A DNA stretch of 13,089 nucleotides. Source: Epichloe hybrida. Lineage: Eukaryota > Ascomycota > Sordariomycetes > Hypocreales > Clavicipitaceae. The stretch spans positions 1 to 13,089 of the forward strand of contig JAFEKR010000154.1 in NCBI GenBank assembly GCA_019022495.1. The letters run 5' to 3'. The position numbers were made by a program, and so were the translations under genes. Shown one piece after another: positions 6,359 to 13,089 of this stretch. Under the pieces are notes generated by a model. The model was given only the letters and a program-made list of their open reading frames with translations. It was not told the origin of the DNA and ran no database searches. Positions within the stretch are counted from its first letter, which is position 1. Each line of letters starts with the position of its first letter.

Positions 6359-7882
6359 ATGCCTTTTGAGCCTCATGAGCTCCCGGCCTCGACACCTCCA
6401 TTCTTCCAAGATGTGACCTCAGACCATGATGATGATGTCTGGGTCCCCTTCCTGAGCCATGGCTGTACCTTCAGCCCCGAAGTGTTTTACAGCATCATGA
6501 TGAACATGATACACAACCCCAATCTCAACTCCACTTGGCTGTATCGCGCAGACATCCTGTACAGCCACGAGCCCCAGGAGGACTCTGCCGACGATGGCCT
6601 CCCCGTCCCCGTCATATCCGAGAACGATCAGCCCATCTGCCGAAACATCGCCAACATGAAGACACAACGCACCCTCGTCCGCAAACTAATACCAAGAAGT
6701 GAAAAACGGGACAAGCCTCTCAACCAGACCTGCACGTACCATCGTGCCCAAGACTCGGAAACATCAGTCACAACAACACTAGTCATATACGCCCCCCACG
6801 CACCTTCGACACACGAACTCCCCTTCTACCACCCCAAAGTCCGGGGCATCGCGCACCTCCACCGATGGGACTCCCTTTCCGGCACCGGCACGATATCAGT
6901 ACATTTCCTCGGCGGCGCACAAGGCGAGCTGCGGGATCCCAAACTCGGCCGCGTGGCCTACCATCTCCTGGAAATCCTCCACAAACACGGCCAAGGATCC
7001 TCACGGGGCTACGTAAAGCGGGTGCACCACGACATCGTCATTCCCCAAGCAAGGTTCCAAGACCGCTACCGCCAGCTCAAGAGCAAATACGCCCGCCGCC
7101 TCGTGGAAACCTGGGCAGAGGCCACCGACCCCGGCAAGCACGTCTTCGAGGACCTCGGCATCGCAGCCTTCCTCATAGAGCTCTGGACAGACATGTACCA
7201 CGGCGGCCCGTTCCCCGGCTTCGTCGACATCGGCTGCGGCAACGGACTCCTCGTATACCTCCTGAAGCAAGAAGGCTACGAGGGATGGGGCTTCGACGCG
7301 CGCGCCCGCAAATCGTGGGCCAACTACACCATGCCGTCGAGCCACTCTCCCACGGGCCGCTCCCTCGAAGAGAAGCTCCTCTTGCCAATCGTTACCGTGT
7401 CGTCTGCGAACCCAGATGGTCCCACCAATAAAAGGCAGTTTACAATGGACTCTGCCAAAATCCACAACGGCGCCTTCAAGCCCGGCACATTTATCGTGTC
7501 CAACCACGCCGACGAGCTCACGCCCTGGACCCCCATCCTCGGCGCCCTCTCCCAGTGCCCGTTTCTCATGATCCCCTGCTGCAGCCACAACCTCACGGGC
7601 GACAAGTTCCGCGCCCAACCACCCAGGGACAAAACCAAGCCCCGATCAACATATGCCTCCCTAGTCGACTGGGTGTCCTGCATCGCCGAGGACTGCGGCT
7701 GGCAAGTCGAGACGGAAATGTTGCGTATCCCCAGCACGCGGAACACGGGCATTCTCGGCCGCACGAGGAAAGGCTCTGTTCCCGATATGGACGTGGATGG
7801 GATACTGAGCCAGTATGGCGGCGCGGAGGGCTACCTTGATAATGTGGTGAAGCTTGTCAAGAGTGGGCCGAGGACGCATTAG
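6359..7882 (+). CDS. TRM44: tRNA(Ser) Um44 2'-O-methyltransferase, TRM44 family
   Basis: This is a single uninterrupted frame of 507 aa, in the usual range for fungal Trm44. The ATG has A at -3. The S-adenosylmethionine motif I is at residues 288-298 (FVDIGCGNGLL in context), followed by GYEGWGFDARARKSW (306-320), which carries the acidic residue expected to bind the ribose. Further family-typical motifs are SNHADELTPW (381-390) and PFLMIPCCSH (401-410). The N-terminal 270 residues match the variable but related upstream region of the family (LYRADILY, HLHRWDSL). In yeast, Trm44 methylates the 2'-OH of U44 in tRNA-Ser in the cytoplasm, which together with other modifications stabilises the tRNA. 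It is divergent from eIF1 and convergent with the 884-aa gene. High GC in third positions supports a real gene. Confidence 0.92.
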   Translation: MPFEPHELPASTPPFFQDVTSDHDDDVWVPFLSHGCTFSPEVFYSIMMNMIHNPNLNSTWLYRADILYSHEPQEDSADDGLPVPVISENDQPICRNIANMKTQRTLVRKLIPRSEKRDKPLNQTCTYHRAQDSETSVTTTLVIYAPHAPSTHELPFYHPKVRGIAHLHRWDSLSGTGTISVHFLGGAQGELRDPKLGRVAYHLLEILHKHGQGSSRGYVKRVHHDIVIPQARFQDRYRQLKSKYARRLVETWAEATDPGKHVFEDLGIAAFLIELWTDMYHGGPFPGFVDIGCGNGLLVYLLKQEGYEGWGFDARARKSWANYTMPSSHSPTGRSLEEKLLLPIVTVSSANPDGPTNKRQFTMDSAKIHNGAFKPGTFIVSNHADELTPWTPILGALSQCPFLMIPCCSHNLTGDKFRAQPPRDKTKPRSTYASLVDWVSCIAEDCGWQVETEMLRIPSTRNTGILGRTRKGSVPDMDVDGILSQYGGAEGYLDNVVKLVKSGPRTH

Positions 7883-8681
7883 AATGTAGATCTGAATAGG
7901 ATTGCCCCTCCCCCACCGTCTGTGCTTTTGATCGACATACCCCGCGGTTACTGAATGAGGGGAGGATATGCGCTACTCTTTGTTTTGCAGGCGGTGGTAT
8001 CTCAGGCCGATGGAACTGTTGAGCATACAGTAAGTAGCTGGTTAGTCCCGGGAACAACAAGCGACTGCCGAAAAGGAAAGCACACACAGCGGATAGGCAA
8101 GGCAATCATGGATATTCGCAGAAAGAAAAAAAAAAAAAAAAAACTCGAGTACCTCTCCACCAAATCAACCCGTGACCCGCAGGCAAAATGCACCAAAGCA
8201 AGTAAACGTTCGTCGTCATTATGCTATCAACGCCCAACCATGCATCTTTCCTACATCTCGCCCCCTTATCATGCCCCCAAGCGAAGAACCATGCTAGCAC
8301 AGCATACTGCGTCCCGACTGACCATTGTTCCCGATTTGACACAGTGACCCCTTCATCCAACCAAGACGTTCCATACATGCAAAACTTGGTCAATTCCTTC
8401 TCAAACAGGGCATCCGACATACTAGACACTAGAGATTCCGTTCCTTCGTTCTTTTCATGCATGACACTATTCGTCATTCAATCTTGAGCGGGATTATGTT
8501 TGTGTGTTTCCTTTCTGCTGGCGAGTTCCTGTCGTCACCTCCTAGGTAACAGTGCTGTAGTGGTTATTCTTCTCAAGGGGAAACTTGAAAGCAATTCGAA
8601 TGAAATCAGAAAATTAGCGGTCAAACTAGTGGGCGGAAGCCCCCCCCCTTCTCAATGAAACTGACTTGCTGGTGATGCAGA
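7883..8681. other. Convergent 3' spacer between TRM44 and the 884-aa gene
   Basis: This 799-bp stretch lies between facing stop codons. It has an A18 tract (8126-8143) and AT-richer sequence near 8580-8625 suited to poly(A) signals. No gene or RNA is recognised. Confidence 0.6.
8126..8143 (+). repeat. A18 homopolymer tract
   Basis: Eighteen uninterrupted As preceded by GAAAG and followed by CTCGAG, about 250 nt after the TRM44 stop. It could be a microsatellite or an old reverse-transcribed tail, but there is no target-site duplication that I can see. Confidence 0.9.
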
Positions 8682-11336
8682 TCACTCTTCCTCATCCTCT
8701 TCAATGGGTGCTGGCGTGCGGCGTTCGGTGCGGCGTTTGGGCCGTCGATGTCTTGAGCTACTGATATTACTCGCCGAGTCGTCAGGCATGATGTCCATGT
8801 CGTCCAGCCCCCAATCATCATCGCTCCCAGGTTCGGCATCGCTGCCGGCAGCCCAAGCTGGTCGTTCGTACCCAGATTGCTGTGAATTGCCGGACCCGGG
8901 TGCGGGAAGGACGTCAATGCGTCGACGGCTTTGGAGGTTCTGCATTAAGCCGGCACCGCGTTGTCGCAAGGCCGTTCGAACCACTTCGGCCTTTTGGTGC
9001 AGTTTCTCAAATGCATCTTCGAGACTCTCCATCCCTGTATAAATCTCCCGTTCTATCTCCGCAATGGCCGCCATCTCCATTTCCTCATCGTTGGACACGG
9101 GTTGTCGGTTGCCCCCCTGTGTGCCGGATGACGCGAGGCTGACAAACGAGGCTGGCGTGGCGCCTCGTGAGTATGGTGAGAATGGCGTGGTATTTCTTGA
9201 GCTCATGGCCGAGGCTCCCCTGGGCAAGGGGCTCGTTGAGGATCGGTGGCCGAATGGGGTTTCAACGCGTGATTCGAGCCCCGACATCACCTCGTCTGCG
9301 TCGGCCCCTGACCAAAGGAAGCCATCAAAACGACCAGATGTCAAAATCTCCCACTCGGAGCTGTTTATATTGGAGATTGTCACAAGAAGATCATGAGTAT
9401 GTGGGTTCTTTACAAGATAACTGGCACTCTCGGCGTCTCGAGGAACTTGCTGCAGGCGGTAGAGACGCTGAAGCGAAAGCCCCGACTTGATGATGAAGTC
9501 ATGACGTGGTCGGTGCACCGGCGTTGGGGCTCTTGTTGCTGGTTTGAGTTCTCTGGATCCAGAAAGGAGTGCGTTGAAGAACGGACGGTCATCGGCCTCC
9601 ATGTTTGTCATAATGGCAAACGTGAGCGTCTCGTCGTCGACATCCTGCGGGGGAGGCACTGGAGTCTCGCCAGTATTGTTGAGCCACCTGTCGACAGCGG
9701 ACCGGACCTTTTTGGATTGGCGAAGATAATGTTCCCGAAACTCTTCGGCGATATCCGGGTCCATCTTGACAGGTGACGCAGGTCGAGGAGGAACTTCAGC
9801 CGATACTTCGGCAGCTTTCGTGCCAATCTCAGCCAAGTTAAAAGGTGGCCACGATGGAAGCTCAATCCGTCCACTAACCCATTCGAGAACGTCTCCCCAT
9901 GTCAAGCCTTTGTGGATCTCGTGAGACTGATCACACATGACACACGCGCAGCCGTGTGGTGGGAGATCCCGAGAAAATACATTTTCAAGTCGGTCCAAGA
10001 GACGTCGGGCTACTGACCGATGGCCCGTTGCCACTGCGATGGATCCTTGCCTTGACAGAACATTGGAGTACTGGTCGAGCAGGTTGAAGAAGGGTGAGAA
10101 TAGCGTATCTGCACCGGTCAAGGGGGGATTCAGCGGACGAGCTCCATTCTGCAAAGGTAGAACTGATAGAAAATTTCGCGGAACAGGGTATGAAAGACCG
10201 CCATTCTGCAAGAGATAGTCGACTCGTGGTATGTCGTGAATATCGACTGCTGGTGGGGGCGGAGGCGGTGGGGGCGGAGGCGGACCGCATGTCATGGAAG
10301 CTGGAGTTGCCGTCTTGGAAGCAAATCTGGATTCATTGTCTCCAAAGTCGGGCGTAGATCCGTCTTTGCTTCCTTCGTAGACGTGCGGTGGGAATTTGGC
10401 GGTCTGTGTGGGCGTCCGCGGGGACGAATCCAGGGCACTCGATGGCGAAGAAGCCCCATCCCGCGAGTCCATCTTCTTTGAGCTACTTCGAGTCGAGTCT
10501 AAGCGTTTGACCGAGTGCCGTGATGAGCTGGATCTCACTGAGCCAGATGAGCGAAGTTTCTCATGAGACTTGTGGTCCCGAGCTTTGACATAAGTTGCTT
10601 GACTTGACGAGGCAGATCTTCTGCTGACTTTCGATCTTTCGTCAGTACGAGACGCTGATCGAGCCGTGCCCGACACTGCGGATTTGGCACGAGCAGTATC
10701 AGAGTCTTTATTGCCGTCTGAGCCCCTTGTCTTAGCGGCAGATAGGTCCGTATCGGGGGGAGTCGGTGGTCTATCGCTTCTCGTCGACGTCGACGGTTTT
10801 CGAGGCAATTCGGTCGATTTGGACCTTTGCGCTTCATCGCCGACATCCGTAGGCTCAGGAGTTAGTGGAGCACACTGCCGCTGACCACCCAATTCCTCGC
10901 GGCTCACGACGGCCTCTTTACTGTGGGCTTTACTGAAGGTTGGGTACGGCATCGATATGCGCTGCTTGTCCAGCGAGGTCTTGGACATGTTTGCTGTCAA
11001 ATCGCTCACTGAGCCGTGCTTATCCCTCGATTCATGCTTGCCCCCCTCCATGTCCCTCCCCCTGTGTCTGTGCCTGTCTTTGTCGCGGTCTCTATCCTTG
11101 TCTCTCCTATTATGGCGCCTAGTGGAGGTCTCACTGCCTTCAACCCCAAGCTTGCTGCGTGATGAAGAGGTTTTGGATGGCCTGTGTCGGTGTTCACGAT
11201 TCCTGTCCCCGTCCCCGTCTCTGTCCCGGTCCCTCTCTCCGTCTGGTTTCCGTTCTGATTTAGATCGTCGTTGCTTGTCGCGTGGCGCCTCGTCGGCGCC
11301 AGAATTGACGTCAACATCACGCTCCTTGGAAGGCAT
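8682..11336 (-). CDS. 884-aa fungal protein of unknown role: basic head, Cys/His cluster, acidic tail
   Basis: One intronless frame from an ATG with A at -3. Residues 1-350 are disordered and rich in Arg, Asp, Ser and Lys, with RD/DR dipeptide runs and many SP/TP sites. P352-P362 is an 11-proline run. Residues 363-475 look folded and conserved in style: IPRVDYLLQNGGLSYPVPRN, a LFSPFFNLLDQY segment, and GSIAVATGHRSVARRLLDRL leading to H461-x-C463-x-C465-xx-C468-xxx-H472, a possible zinc site. A second folded part spans roughly 530-700, with a long helix at 749-802 (MAAIAEIEREIYTGMESLED), then acidic stretches around 838-853 and a basic RHRRPKRRTERR patch before an EEDEEE end. I believe similar fungal proteins carry the database name 5-methylcytosine G/T mismatch-specific DNA glycosylase, but I see no helix-hairpin-helix glycosylase motif, so that name should not be trusted. 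A nuclear role is suggested by the basic patches only. Confidence 0.85.
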   Translation of the reverse strand: MPSKERDVDVNSGADEAPRDKQRRSKSERKPDGERDRDRDGDGDRNREHRHRPSKTSSSRSKLGVEGSETSTRRHNRRDKDRDRDKDRHRHRGRDMEGGKHESRDKHGSVSDLTANMSKTSLDKQRISMPYPTFSKAHSKEAVVSREELGGQRQCAPLTPEPTDVGDEAQRSKSTELPRKPSTSTRSDRPPTPPDTDLSAAKTRGSDGNKDSDTARAKSAVSGTARSASRTDERSKVSRRSASSSQATYVKARDHKSHEKLRSSGSVRSSSSRHSVKRLDSTRSSSKKMDSRDGASSPSSALDSSPRTPTQTAKFPPHVYEGSKDGSTPDFGDNESRFASKTATPASMTCGPPPPPPPPPPPAVDIHDIPRVDYLLQNGGLSYPVPRNFLSVLPLQNGARPLNPPLTGADTLFSPFFNLLDQYSNVLSRQGSIAVATGHRSVARRLLDRLENVFSRDLPPHGCACVMCDQSHEIHKGLTWGDVLEWVSGRIELPSWPPFNLAEIGTKAAEVSAEVPPRPASPVKMDPDIAEEFREHYLRQSKKVRSAVDRWLNNTGETPVPPPQDVDDETLTFAIMTNMEADDRPFFNALLSGSRELKPATRAPTPVHRPRHDFIIKSGLSLQRLYRLQQVPRDAESASYLVKNPHTHDLLVTISNINSSEWEILTSGRFDGFLWSGADADEVMSGLESRVETPFGHRSSTSPLPRGASAMSSRNTTPFSPYSRGATPASFVSLASSGTQGGNRQPVSNDEEMEMAAIAEIEREIYTGMESLEDAFEKLHQKAEVVRTALRQRGAGLMQNLQSRRRIDVLPAPGSGNSQQSGYERPAWAAGSDAEPGSDDDWGLDDMDIMPDDSASNISSSRHRRPKRRTERRTPAPIEEDEEE
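10251..10283 (-). repeat. In-frame 15-bp repeat encoding 11 prolines
   Basis: On the coding strand, CCGCCTCCGCCCCCA occurs twice in a row, followed by one more CCA, encoding P352-P362 of the 884-aa protein. The run joins the disordered head to the first folded part. Confidence 0.9.
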
Positions 11337-11346
11337 AGTATATCAT
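11317..11346 (-). promoter_or_regulatory. Overlapping nine-residue upstream ORF of the 884-aa gene
   Basis: An ATG at 11346-11344, ten nucleotides upstream of the main ATG and in another frame, reads nine codons and stops with TGA at 11319-11317, inside the main frame. Its context has C at -3, weaker than the main start with A at -3, so leaky scanning would be needed. Given its closeness it is very probably in the mRNA. Confidence 0.6.
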
Positions 11347-11493
11347 CGGATCAGGCCTGGTCAGATGGCGGGGGGGTATTCGGCGACGATGGACGGAAGG
11401 ATATGGCAGATCACCAGGTGTGTAGGGTCGTCTGCCAGAGAAAGTGAGGTTGCGCAGAATGGCCAAGTCAGATGGGCTTCCGTCGGGATTGGG

Positions 11494-11532
11494 GACCGAT
11501 GCCTTCGTTGACCGATGCCTTCCTTGACTGAT
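11494..11532 (+). repeat. 16-bp tandem duplication
   Basis: GACCGATGCCTTCGTT is followed directly by GACCGATGCCTTCCTT (one mismatch) and then a partial third copy, GACTGAT. It lies about 160-195 nt upstream of the 884-aa gene start. Confidence 0.88.
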
Positions 11533-11853
11533 AAATCGTAGACTGGGCTGGGTGCGGTGAGGATGGAAGTCGACGTAAGCTAGCGGGGCAGCTTATCGAA
11601 CAGCGTCCAAAGCGGGGGAACGGAACAACAAAGAAATAATGCTTGAGAAGAGATTCAGAAACAAGAAAAGTCCGAACAAGAAACAAAGGAGCGTCGATGG
11701 ATAAAGGCACGGCGAGTTGGGGTACCCAGGCAACGGGTTATGCGAGTGGTATTGGAGGAGAGGTGATGATGTTGGCGTGCAGGGGATATTAGCTCACGCA
11801 TCCTGGTTCAACAGGTGAACGAGTGGTGATGATTCGTGATTTGTTGGTCGAAT

Positions 11854-11873
11854 TGCTGCACAGTGCTGCACAG
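11854..11873 (+). repeat. 10-bp tandem duplication TGCTGCACAG
   Basis: Two perfect adjacent copies, about 520 nt upstream of the 884-aa gene start. No function is evident. Confidence 0.88.
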
Positions 11874-12008
11874 GATCGCAACACAAAGTCCCCTCCAAAG
11901 CCCGCTGTTCAGTCCCGGCCAGCGCGGTTGATTGGAACGTCTGGTCTGGCCCAGAATCGCGGCCCGACCAGCTCACCAGCTCAACCAGCAGGGAAGCCCT
12001 GAAGCATG

Positions 12009-12063
12009 CCCTAGCCTAGCTATAAAGAGATAGCTCTAGGTATATAACTACCTGAAGCTAGGG
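12009..12063. repeat. 55-bp three-way-junction palindrome
   Basis: An outer 7-bp inverted repeat (CCCTAGC at 12009-12015, GCTAGGG at 12057-12063) encloses two separate hairpins: AGCTAT-aaagag-ATAGCT (12018-12035) and AGGTA-tataac-TACCT (12038-12053). Linkers are CT, CT and GAA. All stems pair perfectly. The segment is rich in TA and CTAG, unlike its GC-rich flanks. It could be a transposon end, a mutated repeat remnant, or a structured site; it lacks the conserved bases of a tRNA. Confidence 0.7.
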
Positions 12064-12958
12064 GGTGTGTCACAAGGCATATAGGGGATAATTCACGCAT
12101 TATAGTGAAGGTAATTGGGTCGGTCACACGCAGAAGAAAGCTGCTGTAATCAAACCGTTACATGCAGGAGGAGTCGGAGCAGGACCCAAACATGCTCATC
12201 ACCCCCGCCACCACCCCCGCCACCACCACCACGTCAGGCTCTTTCTATTTTCGAAGACGGCAGGCACGTTGGGTTGGGCCTGGAGTTTGCAACCAGACAT
12301 GAACTCGACCAAATCCTTCCCCCCCCTCCCCCATATTCAGCTGTCATCGTACCCTCACGCGTAAGCAAGGTTGTGCGTCCGATCATGCCCGTGTCAAACA
12401 TGACGAATGACGGGCATGAGATCACCATCAGAATCCCCGAGTCATCAGTATCGTGGGGTTGTGCGCCTGCGCGCGTGTACATACATCTATACAGGAGAAG
12501 GCTTAAAGGGGTGTCGGCGTGTCGCATTTTGGTTAAATACATAGAATTATGATACGACCCATTTGCGCCAACGGAAGGAATTTGGCATCATCCGTCATCC
12601 CGGTGCGTGCGTGCGTATATCTCCTCTGCTACGACAAGGTTGCCAATTGTGTGCAAGTTCAATCTTTGTTCTATTTTCGGTTTCAACGCATAATAATTCT
12701 ATCCGTAGGTATCCAAGTATTCTCTCGACAGAATCCTGGTGCCGTTTCCATCACGTAACACATGCTGCATGGCATTTCTCGCCTCTTCGTCGCAATCACA
12801 TCAAGACGTAATATCCGAACGCCGATTTCATTTCATTTTGTTTTCTCCTCTTCTTGCGCACAACTCTGAAAGTCTCACTCCGAAGCAGCAACTCTGTGCA
12901 TGCTTCTTACTTCTACATTCAAAAAGTCCCTTGTCCCGTTGATATACAGCAAGCAGCA

Positions 12959-13089
<131 letters not shown>

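Larger units (their letters stand above)
11337..12958. other. Spacer between the APS-kinase-like gene and the 884-aa gene
   Basis: Both flanking genes are on the minus strand, so the right part holds the 3' untranslated region of the APS-kinase-like gene and the left part the promoter and leader of the 884-aa gene. I see no convincing gene. It contains two short tandem repeats, a CCACC/CCGCC-rich patch (about 12200-12232), the three-way palindrome at 12009-12063, and a TTCAC/GTGAA inverted pair at 12092-12109. Confidence 0.55.

Noticed and set aside
12115..12552. 145-codon plus frame with a proline run
   Set aside because: The prolines come from a CCACC/CCGCC patch; the rest is unlike any family and lies in the spacer downstream of the APS-kinase-like gene.

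Overview
This window is nuclear DNA from a filamentous ascomycete fungus, most likely a Sordariomycete. The evidence is short spliceosomal introns (77-162 nt) with GT...AG ends and CTAAC/CTGAC-type branch sites, compact 1-kb intergenic spacers rich in simple repeats, and proteins of clearly fungal families. There is no prokaryotic operon, CRISPR array, rRNA or tRNA that I can recognise.

Layout, left to right. (1) Minus strand, 945 to the left edge: an unrecognised, very helical protein with a tiny first exon and one intron; it runs off the window. (2) 946-2264: divergent promoter region with CTG/GTT and GACC tandem repeats. (3) Plus strand, 2265-3544: four-exon EOS1-family ER membrane protein linked to N-glycosylation. 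(4) 3545-4460: convergent 3' spacer. (5) Minus strand, 5185-4461: four-exon translation initiation factor eIF1 (SUI1), fully reconstructed at 114 aa. (6) 5186-6358: divergent promoter between eIF1 and the next gene, with three different short tandem repeats. (7) Plus strand, 6359-7882: intronless TRM44-type tRNA-Ser Um44 2'-O-methyltransferase. (8) 7883-8681: convergent spacer. (9) Minus strand, 11336-8682: intronless 884-aa conserved-looking fungal protein of unknown role with a basic RD-rich N-terminus, an 11-proline run, a Cys/His cluster and an acidic tail. (10) 11337-12958: spacer with a small three-way-junction palindrome at 12009-12063. (11) Minus strand, 12959 to the right edge: C-terminus of an APS-kinase-like protein (sulfate assimilation).

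The genes do not form a metabolic cluster. They are mostly housekeeping functions (translation start selection, tRNA modification, ER glycosylation, sulfate assimilation) plus two uncharacterised proteins. Items most worth a second look are the eIF1 start (T at -3, AUG-free upstream stretch), the very short upstream ORFs next to the EOS1 and 884-aa gene starts, the paired in-frame splice donors in the left-edge gene, the two uncharacterised proteins, and the 55-bp cruciform-like element. I do not see convincing evidence of a wholly new multi-gene system here.
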